Below, in pieces: positions 32,180-43,703 of a stretch of 64,000 bases of DNA. The notes beneath the pieces were generated by a model. It made no database searches, had not been told where the DNA came from, and saw nothing but the letters and a program-made list of their open reading frames with translations. The stretch comes from Hybos culiciformis (taxonomy: Eukaryota; Arthropoda; Insecta; Diptera; Hybotidae), in the NCBI GenBank assembly GCA_964007475.1, contig CAXFZM010000551.1:248001-312000 (forward strand). The letters run 5' to 3'. Each line of letters begins with the position of its first letter. Position 1 is the stretch's first letter. Made by a program: the position numbers and the translations under genes.

Positions 32180-34688
32180 TTTTCAATTCTGGAACTAAAC
32201 CTGATTTTTCTAAAAATTTAATGTTTCGTTGAATAAGACAACGTTTTTCCAAATTTAAAGGAGTCATGCTTATGGCAGGGGCCATATTTTCAAAAAGAAA
32301 ATATGGCCCCTGCTACTGAAAAAGTACTTTCGGACGCTGCAGATGAAGTCGGTATTCCCATCAATATTTTCGCCAATTGAGCTAACGTTGGATATTTTCT
32401 GCCTAAAAGAGAAAAGCGTAAAACTTTAAAAAAAATTTCAGTTCATTGTATGAAAAATTATGGTATTAACTTGTCTGAGTCCAAAATTCTGAAATTTCTA
32501 CAAATTTCACTACAGAATTTAAGTATTCCTCTAACTCAATTTCGAAGGGATCATTATAAATTACAGAACTTTCATTTCGTTGTATTTCCTGATGTATTAC
32601 AATTTTGGCTTCATGTGATGCATCTCCTTTATCAATTTTACTTTTCCTATGTTTCGGAGATACAGATTTATCATTATCACTGTATTCGATTCCAAAGTAC
32701 GCCATTTGGTCTTTTATAATATCAGCAGCAGTTTTTTCAAATTGATTTAAATAAAATTTAAAAAAAATAAATCTTTTTGTTCTGGATAAAGCTGAGCTGC
32801 ACAAACATGAATTTCTTGAATTTGAACTCTTTCGCCTATTTTCCTTGCAATCTTCTAGTGACGCTTATGCTAGAACCATATTGCATACTCAAGTTAAGAT
32901 CATCTATCTTTACTTTCATGGTTTCGATAAAAAGGACTACCATGTACAATGTTGGGTGTAGAGAACCTTGTAAAATTTTTGACGCAGAAACGAAAACCTC
33001 AAGTATTTCTTTCATTTCCTTTAATACTTTTAACTCGCGTTTTAATTGTAAATAATCTAGAGATAACTTTTTTAATAAAATGTTAATATTTTCTGCATTA
33101 TCTATGAAACTTTTAACCATACAATATGTTGAATTCCATCTTGTAAAAAACTTCAGCTTTTTCAATAATTTCCATAATATTAATGGTTCGATTTTTTGTG
33201 TGTATTTGTAATAAATCAGAATGTCGATATATCAATTGTTGTATATGGATTTCAGCTTAGGTATAATCTCATTGAGCTCCGTTTGTATAAGTTCTTGACT
33301 GGAAAATATCCGTAAAAATTAGATTATGAAGTCCATGAGCAAAACAAGATATTTTTAAAATTTTAAATCCAGGAGTATTTTGTAGCAATCTTAGTGCAGC
33401 AATAATATTGGCTCCTTGATCAGTTACCAAAATCAATCGTCTATTACTTGAATCAAATTCGTTAAGAAAATTTATAATCTCACTTAAAATATTTGCAGCT
33501 GTTCTTGATGGTTCAAATAACGATGTTTTTAAATCGAAGGTTATTATCTTAAAATTTTTCGAATATTGAATTGAATAATTTACGTAAGAAAAACGGTTCA
33601 CATTATCTGTCCAAAAATCCATTATAATAGAAACTGCATTCGGATTGTCGCTTTTAATTTCATTTTAATAGCATTTATAGCAGCATTTGCAATGAAATCT
33701 AAACCTCCTGTTCTTAAAGTTTTTGAATATGGTATTAAATTACTATTTTTTTCGGAAAATGATTCGAAAAATCTTACGAACGCATCAGAATTCATCAAAT
33801 CAAAAGATAAAGTTAAAGACTCAGCCACAAAAAGCGCAAATTTTTACCTAAATCAAATTTTTCTAAATTTGGTTTATTCAAATTTGAAGAAGAACTTGTT
33901 GTAGGACTATAAATGTCTTTCAAAGTTCTTTGAGTAAAAATTGTTCGTTTTTCACAAGATCTAATTGATGTTTGTCTTCAAGATGTTTGCGGTAATTAGT
34001 TGTGGATACATTTTTCTTATAACTAAATAAAGCAAAGAAAAAAGGTTAAAGTTTTCTAAATAATGTTTTTTAATTTGTAGAACGAAAATTAAAGCATAAG
34101 ACTCAAAAGGAACTAATTAGTAAATAAAATGAAAGTTAATGACAAAAAGAACTACTTATAAGGAAAAATTTGAAGACAAACTATATAATATATTAAACAG
34201 CACAAACACAATTCCAATCCCAAAAAAATTATTTATTAAATTTCAAGAAATTTTCATAGCCCTGAATTAATAACCTACCCAATTTTTTCATCGAAGATCG
34301 TTTTCTAAGGTTTGCAAGGTAATCTATTTTTAAATTTCAAAAATAATTTTACAAATCTTAAAAACTTTAAAAGTTATAATAACATACCTGAAAAATATTG
34401 CATTTTCTAAACAATTATTACAAAAATATCGATTTGCAAATATTGTTTTCAGAATCCCGAAATATTTCCAAACAGGAGAAATAAACTTAGTTAATGAAAC
34501 TTGTTTACAATTTATTAATTCTATGAAGCACTTCTGTTAATTTTATCAACATTTTGCAATTTTGAAATAAAGTTTGCGTAATCGTTGAAATCAGAAGGTT
34601 TATCATCTTGATCTGCTTCAGAATATAGATCTGGGTCTGAATATTGATATTCATCAATTGAAGCAATGGAGTTAGAATCAGAATCCAT
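32180..34688 (-). pseudogene. BED-hAT transposase with an intron, copy 1
   Basis: An acidic start MDSDSNSIASIDEYQYSD (from 34688) is followed, in another frame, by SPVWKYFGILKTIFANRYFC and NNCLENAIFF, the first half of a BED zinc finger. A donor (CAG|GTATGT, near 34387) and an acceptor TTTATTTAG (near 34022) then lead to STTNYRKHLEDKH, the finger's second half. The catalytic region follows: MDFWTDNVNRFSYVNYSIQY, LILVTDQGANIIAALR, CFAHGLHNLI, and KFFTRWNSTYCMVKS. The end is hATC-like: SAASESTFSVAGAIF and TPLNLEKRCLIQRNIKFLEK. Frames shift many times and a local inverted duplication breaks the hATC motif, so the gene is dead. Confidence 0.75.
32275..32313. repeat. Perfect 17-bp inverted duplication in hATC, copy 1
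   Basis: GCAGGGGCCATATTTTC and GAAAATATGGCCCCTGC flank an AAAAA loop. It falls directly in the FSVAGAI motif of the transposase and shifts its frame. The second copy at 43799-43837 is identical. Confidence 0.85.
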
Positions 34689-34739
34689 TATATCTAAAAT
34701 AAATATAATATAGTGCATTAACGCATTGAATTCGCACAT

Positions 34740-35040
34740 ATAATTTTTTTTTGGGTCAAATCGAATCAGTTGTGTTCTGATTGTTGAAGATCGTGTGCGT
34801 TTAATCGTCTTTTAAATTGTTTTAAAAATTTATTTATTTTTTACAGTTTTTGTTTTTATTAATAAAATAAAAAAAAATATAATATTTTTCTTTTTTTTTT
34901 TTTTTTAAATTTTAATTGTTTCGTGTTTGACCTTTTTTTTTTTTTTATAAAGAAAAAAAAAATAATAATATAAATGAAATAAAATAATAATAATATTAAT
35001 AATAGTGTTAATAAAAATATTAATAAATTAAAATTTTATG
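34740..35040. other. No gene seen; A/T runs
   Basis: Poly(T), poly(A) and AATAAT runs between the hAT pseudogene and the LINE. The first 40 bases could hold the hAT element's promoter; no TIR was found. Confidence 0.35.
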
Positions 35041-35228
35041 TTTACACAAAGAGGTGTCCGCCACACTTTATTCGAAATAAAATAAAATCAATAAATAAAC
35101 TTGACGCGGTTACCAAATCTTCCTGTATCTCCTATCCCTTATCCCCGTACACTATTCTTCACTCGCTTGTCGTTGCCGTACTGGAGGTCAATAAGGCTCT
35201 AAAAACCGCCGGTTCGAAGTTCGTCAGC

Positions 35229-36952
35229 TTGTTATCGGAACCAACTAGTTTTCTTAAAATTTTTACACTTCTTAGAGTAGGCATGAGCAAACAATTTTCT
35301 ATAAATTTTTGTAACATCCGAGGTTTGGAAGCGAATTTCCAAGCCGTCCAAATCCATTTGGCTTCTGCTATGATAAATGTCCTAGCTTTAAGTGAGATCC
35401 AAGTATTGGACAACGGAGACCCCAACCGTTTTTCAGTCCCAGGTTATGATCTTCATTCCTTATACGTTCCCACAGAGGAGTCGCTGTTTATATAAGGAAT
35501 GACGTTGCTTGTTACCCTATTAAAGATTTAAAATCTTCAAGTCCTTTATTTAATTTTCTTTGGTTCAAAATAAGAACTAACAATCACGTCATCCATTTTT
35601 GCTTCCTTTACAGGAGCCCGCAACTGACTGGCACTGATCATGTTGTTGAGTTCGACTTGCTGTCAGACCAAATAAATCAGATTCTGGCGAAAAACCCTGA
35701 GTCTGAAATTTTGGTCTTCGGTGATTTCAACATACACAACGTATCATGGCTCAGTTATTCTAATCGCAACAGTCCCGAAGGCAGATATGTAGAGTTTTTT
35801 TCAAGTCTCAATAATCTGATTCAAATTGTTTCTGAACCCACCCACATTCCAGATATAAACCATCAGGGCCACCATCTCTTGGATCTGTTTCTGACATCGA
35901 ATCCAGATAATTATAATGCTTCAATTAGTTCGCCCCTTGGAAACTCCGATCATTGTCTCGTTAGCACGTCCTTCTCTCTTGATTGTGGGGCAGGTGTATC
36001 TAAAGCTCCTGGAAGACTGGTATGGACCTATTCCCAAGCTGATTGGGATGGACTCGCTGGTTTTCTTGGACGGATGGATCTGTCTCGCTGCTTCTTGGAG
36101 AGGGATGTTGACCTTTGCACGGCTGTCATTACCGAAAGTATTCTGCTAGGGATGAAGCTTTTCATTCCCCATAAAAAAGTTCAAAACAAAACCAATACTA
36201 AAAACCCGTGGTTCAATGACACCTGTGCAAGGGCCATAGCCGACAGAGATAATGCTTTTCGTGAGTATAAACAAAACAATTCTTTAAGTTCACTGAAGCA
36301 CTGGCGAGAGGTCAGGAACAGATGCAGTAGGATTTGTTGTCGGCAGAAGGCTTTGTTTACCCAGAGGAAGCGCCAAGAAATATTAAACCTTCCTAAAAAT
36401 AGCAGAAGCTTTTGGAGCTTCGCTAAAAGTGTACAACAGAACTTTTGCTCGCCTACATCTTTTCCTCCCCTTGTACATGGTGACCGGAATATATATGATT
36501 CGGTTGGGAAGGCTAATTTGTTTGCGAAACTTTTTAGCCAAAACTCAACACTCACAGCTTCAGCTCAAAATCCACCTGTCTTGCCTCAAGTAAACTCTTC
36601 TTTTGGAATAGTTTACTTTAGGCAACGTGCTGTTTTAAAGGCTCTTAAAAATCTGAATGTGAAAAAGTCAACTGGCCCTGATGGTATTCCGGCTGTGGTC
36701 CTAAAACATACTGCCTCTGTTCTAGCTAAACGTCTGCCCAACCTTTTCTACCTTTCGTACTCACTTGGCATTTACCCCACCAAGTCGAAAGTTGTGCATG
36801 TTCAGCCTATTCCAAAAAAAGGCGATAAATGCGATCCCTCTAATTACAGGCCTATTGCCCTTACTTCTATTCTTTCCAAAGTAATGGAATCCCTTATTAA
36901 CATTAAAGTTAAAAAATACCTAGAAGACAACAAATTGCTAAGTGACCAGTAG
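35229..36952 (+). pseudogene. LINE D ORF2: endonuclease and RT N-terminal part, copy 1
   Basis: Endonuclease motifs are INFCNIRGLEANFQAVQ (Asn), LALSEIQVLD (Glu), LVFGDFNIHNVSW (Asp, Asn) and GNSDHCLVS (Asp, His). The first 88 residues end at a stop near 35495 and the main frame resumes at 35657; the bases between read IRNDVACYPIKDLKSSSPLF in a shifted frame. RT fingers follow: KKSTGPDGIPAVVLKH, IPKKGDKCDPSNYRPIALTS. A TAG at 36950-36952 sits where DQQYGF is expected (DQ then stop then YGF), probably a CAG to TAG change. Both copies share every lesion. Confidence 0.8.
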
Positions 36953-37336
36953 TATGGTTTTCGTGCGAATAGATCGACTGGTGATCTGATGACATATTTA
37001 TCCGACAAGCTCAACATCAGTCTTCACAACTCCGGTGAGGCTTGTGTTGTTGCTTTGGATATAGCTAAGGCTTTTGATCGAGGCTTTGATTTCTAAAGTT
37101 AAATCAATGGGTCTGGGATCAGCCTTTGTCAATTGGATCAGCAACTTTTTGTCTGCCCGTTCTATTCGTGCTGTTGTGGATGGGTACCAGTCACATTTTT
37201 TTAATATCAACTCCGGTGTACCCCAAGGGTGTGTTCTCTCCCCAACCCTCTTTTTAATTTTCATTAATGATCTGCTGCGATCTACTCTCAACCCCATCCA
37301 CAGCTTCGCCGATGACAGTAACTTGGTAGCATGCTA
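36953..37336 (+). pseudogene. LINE D RT palm, truncated, copy 1
   Basis: After the TAG the same frame reads YGFRANRSTGDLMTYL and motif A VVALDIAKAFDR. A small deletion then removes the usual VWH and shifts the frame to EALISKVKSMGLGSAFVNWI, followed by motif B SGVPQGCVLSPTLFLIFIND and motif C SFADDSNLVAC. The sequence ends there at the duplication border. Confidence 0.78.
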
Positions 37337-38724
37337 AAAAAAAGATTACAAACAAAACCTAAATGACTAATTAGTCATTCTTCGGCTCGTGGCTTCTGCC
37401 ACCTATAGCCGGAGCTTAACATCGGAATTTTGCATATATAAGGACCTGAAAATTATTTTTATTCAGAAAAATTCATATTTGTTGTTTTTTTTTTTTTTTT
37501 TTTGAACGATTTTATTACAAAAAAATTATAAGCGACAATTCTATTTTAAACTAGTACAATTAAAAATATGTTTCTTGATTATGTACATCAGATATTTTTA
37601 CAATTTTTTTTTTGAATATTTTATTTATTTTTTTTTTTTTTTTTAGTTATGAATTTATGCATATATATAAAATTTTTATTACATAAAAATTTTTTAAATT
37701 TTTGAAAGATAAATTTATAATTTTTTTTTTTTTCTTTAATTTGTAGGGTAAATGAACTATTTTTCATTTACAAATTTTATTTTTCTTTTTTTATTTATTT
37801 ATTATTTTCATTAAGAAAAATATTTGAATCATTATGTATTTTTATACATGTTTTAATTTTGTATGTATAATTTTTGTTTTTATATATATATACATATATA
37901 ATTGTTTTTGTATATAATAAAATTTTTTTTTGTTAATTATAATTTTTTTCTTTGAAGTTGACCCATAAGATGATATTTGTTTTTTTGATGATATCTCTTA
38001 GGTTTGAGTGGTCGTTGCATAAAATTCATTAACCTTTTTTTTCATATGCATAATGAAATATATAGAAGAAGAAAAAAAAAGAAAAGTAAAATAAAAAAAT
38101 TGTCATGGTGGATATAAGAATAATTATATTTTTATGTTGATTAATTTTAAGATTTTTAGAAAAGAAAATTAGTAAAATTTTTTTGTTAGAAAAGAAATTT
38201 AGGAATTTTGTTTTCCACCACATATATATATGTATACATATACGCAGAGGCTTTTAACCAATCTTGTACAAACGTAAATTTTTTTTTTTTTTTTTTTTGA
38301 TTTATAAGATTTCTTTATATTGGTCGTATTTTACCAATATTCAAAGTGAAGTAAAATTTTTCATTTGTACAAAATTGCCTAGAATTCTCTGTTTGTGGTG
38401 CATGCATAACCAGTCTAGTGGTAATCTTGGGTCACTTTACGCTAATCTTGGTCTAACCAGAGCCCGCGCGAGAGGTTAGAGCCAAGAAATGACCTGAGAT
38501 TATCACTTATGCAACCTGTTATGTTCGCCTCTTTAGTTAAATCCTAGGCCACGATTTCTCGTAGGCTCGGGGCTGAACCAAGAGTCGATCAGAACAGGTG
38601 CATGGCCAGACGTACATGGGCTAAGTCTCCTGTATCTGTGGCGAATCAAGGCTAGATTTGCTCACAGAGCCAGGGGATCTCAGTACACCATGATCTGGAA
38701 TTTCCAACTTCTATAGCCAATCAC

Positions 38725-41579
38725 CAGGGGTGGAATTATGTAACTTTGTCGTTTTTGTGACAATCGACAATTTCAAACACGATCAATTTGTATGGACAAT
38801 GAAAATTATTGCTTCGCGTATTTAATCATCATCATCTGTTGTATATTATATTTCTTTCTGGCAAAAAAAGAGTTTATTTCCTCTCTTTAAGAGAAAATAT
38901 ATACAAAGTAAAGCTTACTTCAAGAAAAGAAGAGTCCAAATTGTAAATGTGTGGGTTATAAAACTTAATAAAAACCTAAAATTTCAACTGATTTATAGAG
39001 TGAACTTTGATTTATAAAATATTTAAAAAAATGTGAGCGCGGAGAAAAAAAAATTATGTACCTACTTTTTTTGAATTTAATAGACAATTGTCGAAAAAAA
39101 GTTTAGCTTCACATAACTGAAATTATAGACAATTGTCTATCAAATAAAAACGACAGCTATTTTTTGGTCGTCAATTTTAAAACAATAAACTAATAAATCA
39201 AAATTTTTTTTTTATAAAATGTCAATTTACTTTTATTCAACAAATGATTTTATTTCGTAACCATTGATAAGGATTACGTTTTTTTTTTTTTGTTTTTTTT
39301 TAATTATTTCCATTTCGTCGAAGGTTCAAACTGTTGTTGAATAAAGAATAAACATCTATAAGCATCTTAAACAAATAAAACGTTTTATTTTTGAAGTGAA
39401 TTAAAAACTTCAATAATAAGAAAGTCTAGATATTTGGCCATTAATTTCTAAATTATAAATTAACAAAAACTACAATGTATCATGTTAAAATTTTGATTTA
39501 CGATTTTATGAATTGTAGGAGGTGAGAAGGGCTAATATTTAATCCTTGAATGGCAGTTTTCAAGATGCCTTATTGAATGTTATTTATTATAGAATTTTTT
39601 TATTTTTGGACCATTTGATAGTTTAATATTTTTATCTGATTGACCATTATTGAAAGAAAATACTTGGCTTATTTATAAAAATAATTAAAATAAATTGTTT
39701 ATTCTTAAACAATTGTTTTATAGTTATAATTTATTCTCTAATTAAATTTAATTTTTTAAACACTAAAAATCATTTAAATTAGTTATGGCTCCTAAAACCT
39801 AAATTTTTATAAAAATTTATTATTTCCTAGATAATGATCAGAAATTAAAATTATAAAATTTGAATTAGATACCAATGTAAATATGTACATAATTCAAGGA
39901 AGATTATTTGCTTTGACTCAGCTAAAAGATGCAAAACTAAAGAAGCACGTTTGATAAGTCATTCTATTGTTATGTTATTTATCTCTTAGATAATATTGTC
40001 AAGGAAGAAATATGAATCGGAACAAACGAAGTATGTTAAATATTAACACAAAATTTGACCCAAGCAGAAGTACTTAGTTCTGAATAAAATAAAATCGGTT
40101 AAGAAAATAATCATTTTTTAATTAAATAAATACATTTTAATGAAGTAAAATAATGGTTTTGTTTTTCCAAAATTAATGAATTGATTGAAATATTTGTTTA
40201 AAATTTATCTTAAAAAGAAGTAGGTACTTTTAATCAACATAAAAGCATAAGTTAAATAGATGAGTTCTAAACATTTTTATGATTAACGAATTATAAATAA
40301 AACACAATTATGAAAAAGTGTAAAATAAGTATGCGTAATTTTCAAAAATTTCATAAAACCTTATGCTAGAGATAGAGTCGACGTAATTCACGCGCGTGTA
40401 CGCACGTAAAAAGTCAAATTGTATGAAAATGTATGAGACCGGCTATACGCAACGACGTAAAACGTAGCTTACGCGCGTAAAAGTTGAAATATTTTAACTT
40501 TCCCAGTATTTTACGCCGTACATTGTGGAAATCATTTGTTTATAATTGTGTTGTTTATTTTGTTGTATTTAGAAAAAAAAAAATGTACAAACAAATAATT
40601 ATTTAATAAAATAAAAAAGTTCATAAATATAATTATATTCAAAAATAAAAATTAAATAATTATTTATTGCAAATTTATTAAAATTTTTTATGTTTATTAA
40701 GTTATAAATAAATTAAAAAGCATTATAAAAATATTACAAACAGAATATTTTTATAATGCTTTTTAATTTATTTATAACTTAATAAAACATAAAAAATTTT
40801 AATAAATTTGCAATAAATAATTATTTAATTTTTATTTTTGAATATAATTATATTTATGAACTTTTTTATTTTATTAAATACAATAATTAAAAACTAAAAG
40901 ATAATAATTAAAAACTAAAATTACTTAAAAAAAATTTTAAAGAAAAAATAATAATTAAAATAAAAATTGGATGACATTTTTCTCTTTTGTTTTTCGCATG
41001 TGAACGGCGATGAGCATAACAGGTAAAAAAAAAAGGTTTTTTTTATTTTTTTTACGCGCGCATACGCGCGTGAATTACGTCGACTCTATCTCTAGCATTA
41101 AATTCACAATTTATGCGAAATTGAAGTGAACACCACACCACATACGAAATAAAAAATTTTCTATATCAATTTTCACGTTGCCATTATAAAGAATACAACT
41201 AAAAACCTTTTGTTAGTGTATGTTTTAAAATCATAAATACAGTATAAAATTTTTGAGTTTGTTTACTAAATTAAGAAATTATTGAGAGAGAAAAAATGTG
41301 GTTTAATATTTAAAAAAAATTCTCTACACTATATTTTTTGCGAAAACGATATTTAAAAATTCACGATATTTTTTCATGAAGCAAAAAAGTCGAATTGGTC
41401 GTGTTTGTGATCGAAGTCGACAATTAAAAATTTTTTTTTTCGTTAATTTCTGAATAATATTATGAGAAATGTGATTTCCACCTATTAAAATTACATGAAG
41501 CAAAAAGTCAACAATTGTTAAATTTTGTGACAATTGTCGATTGTCGACCGGTGACAATTGTTATATGATTCCACCCCAG
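38725..41579. mobile_element. 2.1-kb TIR element, copy 2, carrying a nested element
   Basis: Same ends and palindromic GACAATTGTC sites as 27937-30055. Its length here is 2.85 kb because the 734-bp foldback element sits inside at 40364-41097. Confidence 0.6.
40364..41097. mobile_element. 734-bp foldback MITE (PIF/Harbinger-like), only in copy 2
   Basis: Ends TGCTAGAGATAGAGTCGACG on both sides, perfect for about 34 bases and CpG-rich (CGCGCGT). The target TTA is duplicated (40361-40363 and 41098-41100). The matching site in copy 1 (near 29572) holds one TTA and no insert. A 3-bp TWA duplication points to PIF/Harbinger. Inside, arms of about 125 bases (roughly 40610-40735 and 40744-40868) are almost perfect inverted repeats around a loop of about 8 bases. 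No protein frame. Confidence 0.88.
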
Positions 41580-42299
41580 GTTAATACATTGTATTGACCT
41601 AAGATTGGCGTTTAGAAGGGCTAAACCAGGTGGCATACCATGTACTGGATACTTCTACATCTACAGTGAATCCTCAGGTCAAAACAATATGTTTTAACCT
41701 AAAGATCCACTCCAGAGCAGTAGCATCCAGGTGGCGACTGGTTTTGTCCTAGCTTCGGATTCTTGGAAAGGGTCAAGAATCCTCCACTAGGAGCGGGTGG
41801 TTTTGGGTTTATATCAGAAGCGGCGAGAACCTGCTAACTTCTGATATTAACCTTTGCTGGATCTGTCATCCTTAGCCAGTGGAATAAATCCACTGCAACC
41901 TCGGATGGCAGATTCCGGCACCTAAAGAAAAAGGGGTTAGGATCATATAGTCTTGGCCAGTGTGCTCACTTAGCCAAGATTATACAACCTAAAAAAAACA
42001 TAAAAGAAAGCTTACCTTTTTTTTCATATGCATAATGAAATATGAAACTACCTTTGTAAATCGTTGTGCTTTTATATGATTTTTGAAAGTTTATTTACAA
42101 AAACAATTTCATACAAAATTCATTTTGCATATAAAAATCAATAAGGGTAAAAATTTGTCAATTATGCATTTTTTGATTGTTATTGATTTTATATGAACTT
42201 ATTTTTATTTTTAAAATTAATTAATTAATATAAAATCATGACCTATCGTAATATAAACAAAATTACACATTTAAAAATCAATTGACAAATTTTTAAACC

Positions 42300-42434
42300 T
42301 TAAAGAAAAAAGTAAACCTTCACGGTAATAAAATGTCGTTCAACGTTAGCTCTTTTAGGTAGTGCTACGTTTGAATTACAAATGAGACAAACACACTTAT
42401 CTTCATCATTATGAAAAAAAATTACTGTTCCCAT
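42300..42434 (-). pseudogene. hAT transposase N-terminal zinc finger, remnant, copy 2
   Basis: Duplicate of 30776-30910 with the same C2H2-like CVCLICN..RANVERHF motif and the same frameshift before it. Confidence 0.5.
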
Positions 42435-43362
42435 TCAGTATTATAATGGTACGTTTTAGTTTTTGTTGGCCGGTTGTGTCATTGGGGCTAAAACAAGAAA
42501 ATAATCAAAGCTAAAATAAATTAAATATGAAAATTAATTTTAAACACACTTACATACTCAAAAACTAAAAATGTTAACTTTTGTAAAGAATTTTTTTTAA
42601 TAAAAAATTTTTGAAATTAATATTATAAGCTAACGAAAACAATTTGATTTCAAAATTAAAATAGACAAGCACCTGTTTGTTGTATTTTATTTGTGTTGTT
42701 TTTTATTTTTTTTATTCCTTATCGAAGATTGTAGCGTCAATGTTTTGCTTTTATTTTATGGCCTGCTTGTTCAAACACATGAAATTAATTCTGATTATTA
42801 ACAAACTGTATATATTTGAATTTCAAACTAAAAATTTACTACATTCTGAGTGTTATCTGACTAATATTATGTTTCTTATTGGAATTTTTTTGTCATATGA
42901 ATCGAAACTTATTTTAAATATGTTTATAAAGTTGAAAATTCAATAAGTAAAAAACTGATTTTTATATGCAATTTTTTATAGCTACGCGGTCGACGCTTTT
43001 GCCACCCCTGCTGTAATGTTTGTTGGCATCATAGTGTAAATAAGATAAAATCAAATTTATTTGCAATAAAAACTTGTTACTTATTTTAAAATATAATAAT
43101 GAACACAATAATTTTCTGTATTTTAATTTAAAATAATCTAGCACGTCTTTTAATTTCATTTCGTCCCACTGTGGCAATCGATAAAATTTGGATCGAGTAC
43201 ACTGTAATATATGTTCAAATTCTACGTCGGACAAAAGACGCTAAAAAAAATTAAAATGTTCAATAATTTTTGAATTAGTAGATTAGATAAGTAGTATTGC
43301 TGCTTTTACATTAAAATTTATAAAATATTGAGAAAAAAATAGTTTTTAATAAAAAATATTGA

Positions 43363-43682
43363 CGGTACCGACTCGATCGTTGCAACTAATTAAAACCAGG
43401 CGAATTGGAACGACCGCGTTTGTTGCAACGACCGAGTATCATTGTTCATAAGGAACCTCTTATAGCAAACTTGCCGCACTTATATAGAATTTATCCGTCA
43501 TCGTTGCAATTACTGCGATGAGTGTTCTATTTAAACTATTTAAACTATTTGTATAAAAATAATTTGTTGCAACGATCAAGTAAAAAATTTTGAAAGTTGC
43601 AACGACTAGGTCTTTCAGAGGAAAATTTTAATGGTTTTTCGGTTGGAACGACTGAATAGTTGCAACTATCGAGTCCGTACTG
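43363..43682. mobile_element. Mariner-type MITE, 320 bp, copy 2
   Basis: Duplicate of 31839-32158, with the same altered left TA and GTTGCAACGA repeats. Confidence 0.65.
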
Positions 43683-43703
43683 TACTTACTTGGGACTAAT
43701 TTC

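Larger units (their letters stand above)
26532..37336. repeat. Tandem segmental duplication, copy 1 (10.8 kb)
   Basis: From the A-run before GATTACAAACAAAACC to GTAGCATGCTA the sequence is repeated in direct orientation at 37337-48860. The shift is 10,802 bases at the start, 10,788 after a 14-base indel near 26812, and 11,524 after the 734-bp insertion in copy 2. Only a handful of single-base differences are visible in coding frames. The right border cuts through a LINE. Confidence 0.93.
35041..37336 (+). mobile_element. I/Jockey-superfamily LINE, copy 1, cut by duplication border
   Basis: A GC-richer leader (35050-35280) precedes ORF2; no ORF1 is seen, so the copy is 5'-truncated or its ORF1 is lost. 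The right end stops inside the RT just after motif C, at the border of the tandem duplication, and runs straight into an A-run that starts copy 2. Copy 2 shows how the element continues. The clade is uncertain: FADDS in place of YADDT sets it apart from the other LINEs here. Confidence 0.78.

Noticed and set aside
32450..32719. 89-codon plus-strand frame (also at 43974-44243)
   Set aside because: Shadow of the hAT transposase on the minus strand.
35159..35425. 88-codon minus-strand frame (also at 46683-46949)
   Set aside because: Shadow of the LINE endonuclease start on the plus strand.
36181..36555. 124-codon minus-strand frame (also at 47705-48079)
   Set aside because: Antisense shadow of the LINE ORF2 linker; the sense frame has clear LINE motifs.
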